25,912 nt of DNA from a virus. A program made the translations under genes and the position numbers. Every line of letters starts with the position of its first letter. Position 1 is the first letter of the stretch. The DNA lies in the IMG/VR virus record IMGVR_UViG_3300006735_000207, positions 1 to 25,912 of that record. The stretch is one strand, 5' to 3'. Of this stretch, positions 6,556 to 14,851 are shown piece after piece. The notes under the pieces are model-generated. The model saw only the letters and a program-made list of their open reading frames with translations, did not search any database and was not told the origin of the DNA.

Positions 6556-8942
6556 TAGTTGATACCTTTCAACCAGACCCTGAGGGGCCTACTCACATCT
6601 ACAAGAGGTGGCGTGACGCTGAGGGTAACCTAATGGAAGAAACCATTACAGATTTCAAACCTTACTTTTGGATAAAGGCCTCCACGCCTCCTAGTGCAAT
6701 AAGACAGATACTCCACAGGTACCCCGGTTCAGAAGTAGATTATTTTGACAAAGCAGAAGCACTCAAAACAGGTGACGAACTAATCAAAATATATGCTCAT
6801 AGAAATAGCGACATACAATTTATGTGCAAGGAACTAGGTAACAATTTTATTTATACATGGGAGGGTGATTACAGTTTAGCAGACAGATACCTTATAGATG
6901 AAGTAAAAGAAATGCCTGAGTGGAAGCCTCGTGTATGGCACTTCGATTTAGAATGGGACCCTAAGACTGACCAGACTACAGTAATGGCAGTCATTGATAA
7001 TTACAACAACAGGAATGTTGCCTTTTGTTGGAGAAAGGATAACCCTCACAACTATTGCGACATGGGTAAAGGGCAAGAAGTCATTACCGTTAGTTACGAG
7101 GCCAAGGGTGTAGATACTGAATTCACTTACGAGAGATACGAATATGGTTCAGAAGAAGATATGCACCAAGCGTTCATGGATTACCTTGAGGAATGTAATC
7201 CAGATGTATTCATTGCTCACGCTTTAATGTGGGCCGACCTTCCTCACCTTGTCAGGAGGCTTCCTGAGTTTAGGAAACTAAGTCCTCTAGGGCGTGTACT
7301 GCGCCCTCCTTCTAGTTCAGATTCAAAGGGATACGGATATGTAGACCAACCAATTCTAGGTAGATTGTGCTTTGATACAGCCGCACCATTAGGTAGCGGT
7401 AGCGGGTTCGAGCGTGTGTGGAAAGACAGTGGCCAGCCTCAATTGAAGAACAGGAAACTAGATACAATTGCAGAGACACTAGGTTACGGTGGTAAGTTCG
7501 ACATGGATGTGTTTACTGGTTGGACTGAGAGATTTGACGATTATGTTGATTACTGTATGCAAGACACCGTTCTATTGAAGAAGATTGATGAGGGTAATCA
7601 TGTTCTAAATTTCTTCCTTTCATTACAGAGACTGTGTGGTGTAAGATTCCAGTCTTGTCACAATGTAACTATATTCGCTAGAGGACTATTGGGTAGAAGG
7701 ACCCACTGGAAAGCCCCTACTAGGACTAGAGAAAAGGCTGAGGATTACGAAGGTGCATTCATACCTCCTCCTACTCCGGGTAGGTACGAAGGTGTTGCTT
7801 GTGTAGATTACAAGGGACTGTACCCTTCACTAATTCTGAGTCACAACCTTTCTTGGGAAACTCGTGCTGATAGAAAAGACAGCCACCTTGAAAATGTCAG
7901 GGAACTACCTGACGGTACATGTTGGTATCAGGATAAGAAAGGCCTGCTACCTAGTATTGTTTCAGAGATGTTCGAACTGCGTGATGAGTACAAGCGTAGA
8001 ATGAGAGAAGCAAAGGATGACACAGAACGCTCCGGTTGGAACACCATGCAATTGGCAGTAAAGCGCTGCATGGCGTCACTATACGGCATGTGTGCGAGTA
8101 CTGCTTGGGGTTGGGCTGCACCTGACATTGCTAGTGCAATCACAGCATGTGGCAGAGAAGCAATTAGATTCTTGATGGAAGAGTCAGAAGCACAAGGTTA
8201 CGATGCTCTCTATGGTCATACGGATTCAGCATTCGTCAGTGTACCATTTGATGAGGCACATGAATTGGCCAGACACTTGACTGAAACAGTACAGCGTGAG
8301 CATGAAGCCAGTCACTTGTTCGTAGAGTTTGAGGCCTACATGCCTTACTGGATTGTAGGTGGTAAGAATCTATACTATGGTATATGCTCTTGGCCTCCTG
8401 AGGATGAAGGGAAAGTCAAGTCAGCAAGGTATGGTAAGATTAGTACACTTGCACCTATTTCAAAGGACTTAGAAAATGATGTCCTTACAGCCATATGTAG
8501 TGGTGCTGATGAAGTAGAAGTTACCAATATGGTAAGGCCTTTGTCAAAGCGTATTAAGAGAGGAGAAGTTTCTATAGAAGAGATTGCTGGGACTACAAGA
8601 TTACAGAAAGCCCTCTCTAGTTATGATGCAAGTGCTGGGGTTCCCGGTGTCAAAGGCGCCAGACATTACAACAAGTACATTGCTAAAAATAAGAGTGAGT
8701 ACTTTGGTAATGGAGACAGCGTGAATTGGGTTTATGTCAACTCCTGCCCAGATGGTCAGCCTAGGACAGATATAGTTGCATTTAGAGAAGAATCAGATTT
8801 AGATGGCTATGGTTTAGATTACGAAACCATGGTAGATAAATTGGTGAAAGCCAAAGTAAAGAGTATATTCAAGGCGATGAAATGGAACCTTGATTATGCA
8901 TCAGGGGCTGCTAGGCCCAAAACTTATGAGGTGATAGAATGA
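6552..8942 (+). CDS. polB: Family B DNA polymerase with 3'-5' proofreading domain
   Basis: 796 residues from GTG 6552, which overlaps the previous stop by 4 bases. It is the virus replicative polymerase. Exonuclease motifs are Exo I FDLEWD (D132, E134), Exo II ending in D229 (the region ALMWADLPHL) and Exo III YCMQD (Y334, D338), so proofreading looks intact. Polymerase motif A is DYKGLYPS (D419). Motif B is KRCMASLYG (K504, with Ala508 where most families have Asn). Motif C is YGHTDS (554-559). The first aspartate of the usual DTD is His556, while the essential metal-binding Asp558 is kept. A KxY-like GKNLYYG and a thumb with GTTRLQKALSSY follow. I see no PIP-box at the C-terminus, so clamp contact would be through another site. 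Length fits archaeal PolB (about 770-800). Confidence 0.97.
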   Translation: MIVDTFQPDPEGPTHIYKRWRDAEGNLMEETITDFKPYFWIKASTPPSAIRQILHRYPGSEVDYFDKAEALKTGDELIKIYAHRNSDIQFMCKELGNNFIYTWEGDYSLADRYLIDEVKEMPEWKPRVWHFDLEWDPKTDQTTVMAVIDNYNNRNVAFCWRKDNPHNYCDMGKGQEVITVSYEAKGVDTEFTYERYEYGSEEDMHQAFMDYLEECNPDVFIAHALMWADLPHLVRRLPEFRKLSPLGRVLRPPSSSDSKGYGYVDQPILGRLCFDTAAPLGSGSGFERVWKDSGQPQLKNRKLDTIAETLGYGGKFDMDVFTGWTERFDDYVDYCMQDTVLLKKIDEGNHVLNFFLSLQRLCGVRFQSCHNVTIFARGLLGRRTHWKAPTRTREKAEDYEGAFIPPPTPGRYEGVACVDYKGLYPSLILSHNLSWETRADRKDSHLENVRELPDGTCWYQDKKGLLPSIVSEMFELRDEYKRRMREAKDDTERSGWNTMQLAVKRCMASLYGMCASTAWGWAAPDIASAITACGREAIRFLMEESEAQGYDALYGHTDSAFVSVPFDEAHELARHLTETVQREHEASHLFVEFEAYMPYWIVGGKNLYYGICSWPPEDEGKVKSARYGKISTLAPISKDLENDVLTAICSGADEVEVTNMVRPLSKRIKRGEVSIEEIAGTTRLQKALSSYDASAGVPGVKGARHYNKYIAKNKSEYFGNGDSVNWVYVNSCPDGQPRTDIVAFREESDLDGYGLDYETMVDKLVKAKVKSIFKAMKWNLDYASGAARPKTYEVIE

Positions 8943-9172
8943 GTAGAATAGAAGATGAAGTATGTAAGAAGATAAAGAAAAGAGCAGATGTAGGTAAGAA
9001 TAAATATGGCGTTACGATGGAGACAGCACCGCTGTCTCGAATAGAGTGGTTAGTCCATGCTCAAGAAGAAGCCATGGACCTAGCCGTGTATTTGCAGAAA
9101 CTGTTAGAGTTAGAAACGCCTGACAACATGAAGCAAACTACTCTTGACGAATTCGGTCTAAGTATGGAGTGA
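8939..9172 (+). CDS. Small MazG-like helical protein with C-terminal PIP-box-like tail
   Basis: 77 residues, overlapping the polymerase stop by 4 bases (ATGA). The core, RADVGKNKYGVTM, then PLSRIEWLVHAQEEAMDLAVYLQKL, is a pattern common in tailed phages and related to MazG-type all-helical NTP pyrophosphohydrolases. The EEAMD segment would carry metal-binding acidic residues. It is much shorter than full MazG (about 100 residues or more per domain), so catalysis is unproven. The C-terminus QTTLDEFG (66-73) matches the PCNA-interacting peptide consensus Q-x-x-hydrophobic-x-x-aromatic. A role in trimming nucleotide pools at the replication fork is inferred from that tail and from its place directly after the polymerase gene. 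Confidence 0.65.
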   Translation: MSRIEDEVCKKIKKRADVGKNKYGVTMETAPLSRIEWLVHAQEEAMDLAVYLQKLLELETPDNMKQTTLDEFGLSME

Positions 9173-10185
9173 GTGATAATATGGTAGACTTTGCTGCTTA
9201 TGCTAAATCAGTATATGACTGGAAACCCGGTCACGAAAAGAGACTAAGGGTGACTAAAACTAGCCTTACTAGCGACTTCGATTTCTGCCCTAAGCAATAT
9301 GAGTATAAGCGCATACACAAGTTACCAGAGCCGAAGACTGACGCTATGACAAAGGGTATCAATATTCACAATGCTATAGAAGAATATTACATCAATATTA
9401 TTCCTAAAGTGGATAATTTGTATTCTTTAATGAAACACGGTAGGAAGGAAGAGGCGATTGAACTTGCTATATCAGTCATTGGCGAGCCTGAGACTCCTTA
9501 TCTTCTAGGTGAAGAAGAGGTCATTAGGAATAGGTTATCTATGGATTTAGATAGGTTACTAGGTGCGGGTAAAGAGAACTATCTTCCGATAATGAATGAA
9601 GAAGAAGTACATGCCTTTGTAGAGGAGACTATTGAATTCAATGGAGAAGAAATAACCATACCGTTACACTATGCGGGCTCCATCGATAGGGGCTTCAAGA
9701 CAGAAGAAGATAGAGTTGCTATCATGGAATTAAAGACAGGTAAATGGATGCAAACTAAGAAGCCAATGCAAGAAGAGTGGAATGATTCTAGTTACAAGTT
9801 ACAGTCCATGCGTACAGAAATGGCATATTACAAGTTCCTATTGGAAGCAGCAGACCATGACTACCAAGATGTAAGTCACTGGGGTTGGGTTTATCCTGCT
9901 GGAAAGTTTGTCGAAGTACCTACTTTCAACAAGTATGGTAATGAGCAGCGTTCAGTCGATAACATTACTTATGAATCATGCGAGGAAGAAAGTAGAAGAG
10001 ATAAAGATTACAAGAGGAAAATTAACCGGCTCAAAGAAGCATTGTTCATTGCCTATTTGACCGAAACCTTCCCTACTAAACCTAGTACAGGTAAATGTGC
10101 ATGGTGCTCTTTCAAGAGTATCTGTCCTTCTTGGGATGGTAGCGATGACCCGCAGGAATACATAGAGAACTATACGGAGGAATGA
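9169..10185 (+). CDS. Cas4/RecB-type PD-(D/E)XK nuclease with iron-sulfur cysteines
   Basis: 338 residues from GTG 9169 (ATG 9181 is also possible). The PD-(D/E)XK core is visible as His67 in INIHNAIEEY, Asp173 in GSIDRGF and Glu187-x-Lys189 in MELKTGKW, followed by a Q/Y-type helix (LQSMRTEMAYYKFLL). Four cysteines, Cys40 near the N-terminus (FDFCPKQY) and C310, C313 and C319 in CAWCSFKSIC, match the cluster layout of Cas4 and AddB nucleases, where a 4Fe-4S cluster pins the two ends together. Such enzymes resect DNA ends with single-strand polarity. With no CRISPR genes nearby, the likely role is end processing for recombination-dependent replication or genome maturation. The gene overlaps both neighbours slightly. 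Confidence 0.88.
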   Translation: MSDNMVDFAAYAKSVYDWKPGHEKRLRVTKTSLTSDFDFCPKQYEYKRIHKLPEPKTDAMTKGINIHNAIEEYYINIIPKVDNLYSLMKHGRKEEAIELAISVIGEPETPYLLGEEEVIRNRLSMDLDRLLGAGKENYLPIMNEEEVHAFVEETIEFNGEEITIPLHYAGSIDRGFKTEEDRVAIMELKTGKWMQTKKPMQEEWNDSSYKLQSMRTEMAYYKFLLEAADHDYQDVSHWGWVYPAGKFVEVPTFNKYGNEQRSVDNITYESCEEESRRDKDYKRKINRLKEALFIAYLTETFPTKPSTGKCAWCSFKSICPSWDGSDDPQEYIENYTEE

Positions 10186-10187
10186 AC

Positions 10188-10448
10188 ATGAACAAAGGTA
10201 TGCTGAGCACTGTCATAAGTTCCATGATGGAAAGGATAGTCGGTAGACCTGTTTCAGTAAACTTCGCACACCTTGGTACTAACAGCGATTACACTGTTGC
10301 TATCCAGAAAAGTCTATTTGAATTCAGTGATGAGGAGGGGCCTGTTGGTACTATGTATATCACTTTTAACTCAGCCCACTTGACCGATACTGACAATCTG
10401 ATGAAGTGCATCAACCAAATATTAGATGACAAAGGTGATGCACTATGA
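10188..10448 (+). CDS. Hypothetical protein
   Basis: 86 residues. ATG 10188 is preferred to ATG 10182 because GGAGG (10176-10180) is 7 bases from the former but only 1 from the latter. I recognise no motif. The translation has two predicted strands around YTVAIQKSLFEF and GTMYITFN flanking an acidic turn, then a C-terminal helix, so it is probably a small alpha/beta protein. It sits between the Cas4-like nuclease and the primase and overlaps the primase start by 4 bases, which suggests co-expression with replication genes. Confidence 0.7.
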   Translation: MNKGMLSTVISSMMERIVGRPVSVNFAHLGTNSDYTVAIQKSLFEFSDEEGPVGTMYITFNSAHLTDTDNLMKCINQILDDKGDAL

Positions 10449-11572
10449 AGATTGTATTTGACTTTCCTAGAGAAGTAATGGAACTTAGTACCGAGAAAGG
10501 TAAAGGTTACAGGAAAATAGTTAGGAATAGTGAAGACTTAGAGACATACTGGGCAGGTAAAAACGGAGTATCTAATGCCTTTATGACCGTCTATGGATAC
10601 AGAGGTACTCAACAGCCTCATAACAAGCGAGTAGATTTGATGACACCCATTATCAGACACTTCGTTATGGACTTTGACCCAAAGGACTTCAAGCACAGAA
10701 ACCGACCCGATGTAGAAATTGAAGAGGCACTTAAGCAGACTCTTAGGTTACATTATCACTTGTTAGAGGAAGATATAACTCATGGGATATGGTACAGTGG
10801 AGGAGGATTCCATGTGTGGGTAGGCTTAGATAAGTCCTACATACCCGGTAGTGGTGCACATTTATCTTCAATCAAAGAAGCAGGGATGCAGTTGGTAAAC
10901 GACTGGATTCACAAATTAGATTTATTTTGCTCAGACCCAGCAGTACCATTTGATACAAGTGGTATGATTCGTATACCTAATTCGTATAACGCTAAGCGTG
11001 GATTTTGGAGCATACCTTTGACTACTAATGATTTAGAACGAGGTATTGATTACATCATGGCAAAGGCAGAAATCAGTAGAAATGGTGTAATTTCCTACGG
11101 GAAAGCAGGCGTTCCATTAGATGTGAAGAAGCCATCGGAAAGATTACAGATGTTTAATCCTAATACTACTCCTATTGATTTACCTACCATGACTATGGAT
11201 GGGGTCATTATACTTCCTTGTCTTAACTCAGCAGCATGTCAAGTAGGGGGTAACCCTAGTCATGATGCTCGTGTACAGTTGGTCAAGTATCTTTCCAAAA
11301 GACTTCGTAACTTTACAAATGTAGAGAGAATAAGTCAGGAAGATATTGACAAGCACACAGAAACTATAATCTCCTTCATCAGAGGCTTACAATGGGCAGA
11401 CTTTGATGAAGGGGTAACTCGCTATCAAGTTGGCACTATCGTTGGTACTGAGTACCCTCAGACCTGTAAGATGTTGTGGACTAAAGGGCTCTGCCTTGGT
11501 AAGTGCAGATACTGGGATAAATCAGGAGCAATTGTAGGAGAGGGGAATTATGGAAAAGAGGAGGCAATTTGA
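10445..11572 (+). CDS. Archaeo-eukaryotic primase, fused PriS-like and PriL-type Fe-S domains
   Basis: 375 residues. The N-terminal half is a PriS-type catalytic domain. It has the metal motif VMDFDP (D76, D78), the nucleotide-binding motif SGGGFHVWV (S118, H123), and the third acidic motif DPAVPFDTSGMIRIP (D170, R176). The C-terminal ~125 residues match the iron-sulfur domain of the primase large subunit: LPC (C259), the GGNPSHDARVQLVKYL helix, DFDEGVTRYQV, then C341, C350 and C354 (TC, GLC and KC). So catalytic and primer-initiating parts are in one chain, shorter than separate PriS plus PriL. Fused primases are known from Nanoarchaeum and from archaeal mobile elements. It should make the primers extended by PolB. 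Neighbours are nuclease and replication genes. Confidence 0.88.
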   Translation: MKIVFDFPREVMELSTEKGKGYRKIVRNSEDLETYWAGKNGVSNAFMTVYGYRGTQQPHNKRVDLMTPIIRHFVMDFDPKDFKHRNRPDVEIEEALKQTLRLHYHLLEEDITHGIWYSGGGFHVWVGLDKSYIPGSGAHLSSIKEAGMQLVNDWIHKLDLFCSDPAVPFDTSGMIRIPNSYNAKRGFWSIPLTTNDLERGIDYIMAKAEISRNGVISYGKAGVPLDVKKPSERLQMFNPNTTPIDLPTMTMDGVIILPCLNSAACQVGGNPSHDARVQLVKYLSKRLRNFTNVERISQEDIDKHTETIISFIRGLQWADFDEGVTRYQVGTIVGTEYPQTCKMLWTKGLCLGKCRYWDKSGAIVGEGNYGKEEAI

Positions 11573-11675
11573 ATGGTGGGAAGTCATACTTGCCATAATC
11601 TGTATCATCGTGATACCTCCATTCCTTGTACTACTCATACCAGTTCACATAGCAACAAAACTACTTTCGAGGTGA
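11550..11675 (+). CDS. 41-residue single-pass membrane protein
   Basis: A short gene. ATG 11550 follows a strong GGAGAGGGG (11538-11545), and the 41-residue product ends at TGA 11673-11675. It overlaps the primase 3' end by 23 bases in another frame. The N-terminus is charged (MEKRRQFEWWE) and is followed by about 24 hydrophobic residues (VILAIICIIVIPPFLVLLIP), then a short basic tail. This is a typical one-helix membrane protein with a double proline in the middle. It could anchor replication proteins to the membrane, act as a small holin-like or signalling peptide, or alter the host membrane. The sequence does not decide among these. Confidence 0.65.
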   Translation: MEKRRQFEWWEVILAIICIIVIPPFLVLLIPVHIATKLLSR

Positions 11676-11681
11676 GAATAG

Positions 11682-11981
11682 ATGGCCAATAATAAATCAA
11701 GGAATATGAACTTCCGTAATCGAATTAAGCGCCTCATGAAAGAAGAAGGCTCACCTTTGAGCACTGTTCAGATATTAGAAGGGCTCATGAATCAGCGTCA
11801 AAAAAATCTACCTACTAGAACTTACAAAAATACACCTACTAAACAAGTACTGACTCAAATTTTACTTGGTTCTAAAGAATTCGTATCATGTGATAAGGGA
11901 ACTACCCAATCAAGTTTAGGTTCTGGTCGTTATGCATATGATGTATGTTTGTGGAAATTAGTTGAGGAGGATTCTGTATGA
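11682..11981 (+). CDS. Winged-helix-like small DNA-binding protein
   Basis: 99 residues, basic N-terminus. After a helix (FRNRIKRLMKEEG) comes PLSTVQILEGLMNQ, then a basic linker and TPTKQVLTQILLGSKEFVS, with a strand-like end (YAYDVCLWKLV). This helix-turn-helix plus hairpin order suggests a winged-helix domain such as those in small viral regulators, where the second helix reads DNA. It overlaps the ERCC4 nuclease start by 4 bases. A transcription switch or a DNA-architectural role are both possible. The call is from pattern only. Confidence 0.6.
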   Translation: MANNKSRNMNFRNRIKRLMKEEGSPLSTVQILEGLMNQRQKNLPTRTYKNTPTKQVLTQILLGSKEFVSCDKGTTQSSLGSGRYAYDVCLWKLVEEDSV

Positions 11982-12709
11982 AGGTACCTCTAATAATTGA
12001 CACTAATGAAAGAGGACAGTTACACGACGCCGTAGTCCGTGCTGCGGAGAGGCAAGGCTTCTCTGTTAAGAAAGAGCATCTGCAAGGCATGGGTGATTAC
12101 AAAGTAGGTAATGCTCACATAGAATGTAAGAGTCTATCTGACTTATTCCAATCTAGTCACAGCGGTCATCTTATGAGACAGATTGACAACTTAGATGCTA
12201 ATTGCGAAAGAGTATTTCTTGTCGTACATGGTGACATAGCCAAGTATGTAGCACTCTCAAAAAAACAAGGTAGAAATGTATCATATTCCAAGGTCATGAA
12301 TGAACTACTAGGTACATTCGCACGAATAATGGCCGACTTTGACTGTCACATATATCGTGCTAAAGACCACTCAGAAGCGGCTATGTTTATAGCCAAACTT
12401 CACAGCAAAATGCATAAGCCTGCGAGTAGGCATGGTGCTAGAGCAATCACTAGAGTTAGTACTAATGATGTAAGGGCAGACATGTTAGTAACAATACCCG
12501 GATTTGGTCCAGAATTGGTAGAGAAGTTACTCGACAAATGTGGTTCTATTGAAGAAATGCTATTTCCAGAATCACTGAAACAAGTGAAAGGTATGGGTAC
12601 TACCTTGAGGCAAAGGCTACTAGATGTCTTAACCTCAGAAAAGCCAATCAAAGTCCAAAAGACATACAATAAGAGAGGGAAAGGAAATGATGGAACACAG
12701 AGCAGATAA
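11978..12709 (+). CDS. ERCC4-type (XPF/Mus81/Hef-like) structure-specific nuclease with HhH domain
   Basis: 243 residues. The nuclease motif is visible in order: IIDTNERG (D8, E11), MGDYKV (D40) and IECKSLSD (E49, K51), equal to the GDx(n)ERKx3D signature with Cys in place of the Arg between Glu and Lys. The second half has a tandem helix-hairpin-helix domain, with IPGFGPELVEKLL and VKGMGTTLRQRLL, which binds DNA backbones. There is no helicase domain, so it resembles the short crenarchaeal XPF rather than the euryarchaeal Hef. Such enzymes cut 3' flaps and branched DNA, so it may resolve replication intermediates. The C-terminal tail is basic. I see no clear clamp-binding peptide. It overlaps the helicase gene by 23 bases. 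Confidence 0.9.
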   Translation: MKVPLIIDTNERGQLHDAVVRAAERQGFSVKKEHLQGMGDYKVGNAHIECKSLSDLFQSSHSGHLMRQIDNLDANCERVFLVVHGDIAKYVALSKKQGRNVSYSKVMNELLGTFARIMADFDCHIYRAKDHSEAAMFIAKLHSKMHKPASRHGARAITRVSTNDVRADMLVTIPGFGPELVEKLLDKCGSIEEMLFPESLKQVKGMGTTLRQRLLDVLTSEKPIKVQKTYNKRGKGNDGTQSR

Positions 12710-14108
12710 CTATGAATGCGTGCACAAATATCCTATTTTAAAGGGTTATTTAGAACACTTTAACCAAGTGTCAAGGAACAATGAGATACCGGGACTATTG
12801 TCCTTTTTCTTCATACAGGGTCAGGCGGCTATACCCTATGTCCGTATTCCTGTAGGTGGTAGTAACTTAGACCCCCGTGTTAGTATATTCTGGATTCAAG
12901 ATACTAGGACAGGTAAATCTGCCGCTTACCAAGTTATAGAAGAAGTATTGAAGCAGTCTAATCTAAGGTCTGTTGATTACAACTCAGGTAATGACGCTGC
13001 ACTTGTAGGTACACTTGTCCCTGACCCAGATGACCAACCTAACGGTATGATGGTCAGAGAGGGTATACTTGCGGGCCGCAAGGGTCTAAACTTTGATGAG
13101 GGGTCTGTACTTCTAAAGACAGGACAACATAATGAAAATACTACACTATTCTTACAGTCTGCGTTAAACTCGGCAGGTACTGGTCGTAACACATTAGTAA
13201 AGCACATGGCTCGTGAAACTTTCGAAATTGAATCTGAGGTATCTCTATGGATTACTACATACCCGCCAAAGGGTATCAAAGAACATGTACTTGACAAGGG
13301 TATATTTCAGCGTGTACTTACTTATTGGCGTAACTGGACTCTTGAGATGAAGAGGGCAGTAGCGCATGAACTAGCAAGTGCAGTTCACCATAAACCTGAG
13401 TTTGAAGTATCCTTTGACGAAGTTGTAAATTACTTCAAAGGACTTACTAAAAGACTTCATGACCGTGTTTTGAAACTTACACAAATGTCTAATCTTGAAT
13501 GGGATGAAATGACAAGAGAAGACCAAAATGAACTAGTCAAGACTATTATGACTGGTCTTTTTACAATAGATGATTCTTACATACCTGCGCTTATTTCAGC
13601 AATCGATGAATATTACTCATTGATTGAAGACATGGACCCGCTAAAGCAGGGTGTCTGTGCTTCTTTCATTATGGGTCTACAGAACTACACCACTGTACTG
13701 GCGCATCATATGGCTATGATTGAGGGCACTTGGGAAGTTAGAGGGGACCATGTAGATATGGCTAAAGAAGTACTTTATGACCTATATCAAAACCTCATTC
13801 ACTGGCTAGAGTCGGAGGTCAAGGTTGGTTCAGGTGACAAAGAAAAGAAGGCCCTTGCTTCATTCTGGAGAGACTCTTATAGAAAGGCAGAAGTATGGGA
13901 CTTCGATGATAGAAGAGGTACTGGCTGGGCCAAAAAATCAGAAGTTATGGTTATCTTTGGTAAACTGGCTAACCTTAACAGTAAGAGTACAATTAATGCA
14001 AAGTTCAATGATTATGGTGCTAAGATGTTTGAAGAAACTAGAGAAGGTGTTAGGGTTTATGTTAGACTAAGACCAGACTATATGGACAAAGGTGGTAACG
14101 GTGCTTAA
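12687..14108 (+). CDS. Divergent AAA+ ATPase, probable replicative helicase (MCM-like)
   Basis: 473 residues. Walker A is degenerate, DTRTGKSAA (Lys77). Walker B is GLNFDEGSVLL (D137, E138). A hairpin-like segment (SAGTGRNTLVKHMARETFEIES) leads to sensor 1 SLWITTYPP (Thr190-191), and an arginine-finger candidate follows in FQRVLTYWR (R209). The order, with an inserted beta hairpin before sensor 1 and a helical then winged-helix-like C-terminus, is that of MCM-family hexameric helicases. No N-terminal OB/zinc domain is present, and it is shorter than cellular MCM (about 600-700). DUF3987-type or other phage AAA+ helicases are alternatives. As the only helicase candidate in a block with primase, polymerase and clamp, it is the likely fork helicase. 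It begins ATGATG after AAAGG. Confidence 0.65.
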   Translation: MMEHRADNYECVHKYPILKGYLEHFNQVSRNNEIPGLLSFFFIQGQAAIPYVRIPVGGSNLDPRVSIFWIQDTRTGKSAAYQVIEEVLKQSNLRSVDYNSGNDAALVGTLVPDPDDQPNGMMVREGILAGRKGLNFDEGSVLLKTGQHNENTTLFLQSALNSAGTGRNTLVKHMARETFEIESEVSLWITTYPPKGIKEHVLDKGIFQRVLTYWRNWTLEMKRAVAHELASAVHHKPEFEVSFDEVVNYFKGLTKRLHDRVLKLTQMSNLEWDEMTREDQNELVKTIMTGLFTIDDSYIPALISAIDEYYSLIEDMDPLKQGVCASFIMGLQNYTTVLAHHMAMIEGTWEVRGDHVDMAKEVLYDLYQNLIHWLESEVKVGSGDKEKKALASFWRDSYRKAEVWDFDDRRGTGWAKKSEVMVIFGKLANLNSKSTINAKFNDYGAKMFEETREGVRVYVRLRPDYMDKGGNGA

Positions 14109-14265
14109 GTTAGAATTACCTGACCACTGTGTATATTGCGAGGTAGAAATAGGAAAGGAAATAGGTGGCTACTACATAGGCATGCACAACAGGAACCGTG
14201 TATGCGTATGCGATTGGTGTAAAATGTGTTTGGAGGATAAATATGCAAAAGATGTTAGCGCTTGA
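14101..14265 (+). CDS. Small cysteine-rich zinc-binding protein
   Basis: 54 residues from GTG 14101, with ribosome binding site AAAGGTGG 5 bases upstream. It overlaps the helicase gene end by 8 bases and the exonuclease gene start by 23. Cysteines are C10 and C13 (HCVYC) and then C35, C37, C40 and C43 (VCVCDWCKMC), enough for one zinc site. A similar but distinct cysteine-rich gene follows the exonuclease, so two zinc proteins flank it. Function unknown. Confidence 0.55.
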   Translation: MLKLELPDHCVYCEVEIGKEIGGYYIGMHNRNRVCVCDWCKMCLEDKYAKDVSA

Positions 14266-14851
14266 TATAGAGACTGCAAACTATTCTCATGAGATAGGTG
14301 GCTGGGGACACAGTCATCTTTTCGAACCCACTGTAGTTGCTACATGGGATGGAGAAAATGGAGTAGTCTATTCTAATGAATCTGTATCAAAATATCTACC
14401 AGAAAATACGGTAGTTAAGGCGCTACATCCAAAGACACTCGGTGAAGACTTAGCGAAACATGTATCTGATGGAGGATTAGTGTTGGGTCATAATCTAAAA
14501 AACTTCGACTTACCTATACTCAGAGACGCACTGGACTGTTGGACTGCTGGTGATATAATGCACAAATCGTCTGAGCAAGTCTTTGATACATCTGCTTTAC
14601 TAAAGAGTATAGTCGGACACGCAGTTCCACTATCAGACGCCTGCCTTCACACATTATCAAAGGGTAAACTTATGAATAGCCATGATGCCCCAGTAGAGTG
14701 GCGCAAGGGTAACTATAGCAAGGTTGCAGAATATTGTCTTAAAGATTCGCAACTAGTTTATGAACTCTGGCGTCATGGGGTAGATGAGGGATTCGTGAAA
14801 GCAAGGTGCAGGGCATCTGGTGAAATTAAAGAATACGAGGTGGATTGGTAA
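14243..14851 (+). CDS. DEDDy-type 3'-5' exonuclease (DnaQ/PolB-exo-like)
   Basis: 202 residues from ATG 14243, chosen because GGAGG (14232-14236) lies 6 bases upstream and the motif-bearing part starts at once; ATG 14198 would add 15 unlikely residues. RNase H-fold exonuclease motifs are LALDIET (D8, E10), [12 protein letters not shown] (N84, D89) and AEYCLKDS (Y164, D168, a YxxxD third motif). This is a stand-alone nuclease, additional to the exonuclease domain of PolB. Possible jobs are proofreading in trans, RNA or primer removal, or host nucleic acid degradation. It could also be the remnant of a polymerase I-type exonuclease. It is followed by an overlapping zinc protein gene (TAATG). 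Confidence 0.85.
   Translation: MQKMLALDIETANYSHEIGGWGHSHLFEPTVVATWDGENGVVYSNESVSKYLPENTVVKALHPKTLGEDLAKHVSDGGLVLGHNLKNFDLPILRDALDCWTAGDIMHKSSEQVFDTSALLKSIVGHAVPLSDACLHTLSKGKLMNSHDAPVEWRKGNYSKVAEYCLKDSQLVYELWRHGVDEGFVKARCRASGEIKEYEVDW

Noticed and set aside
9169-10185. Cas4-like nuclease as a sign of a CRISPR-Cas system
   Set aside because: No cas1, cas2 or repeat array is visible. Cas4/RecB-type nucleases are common in archaeal viruses and fit recombination or replication here.
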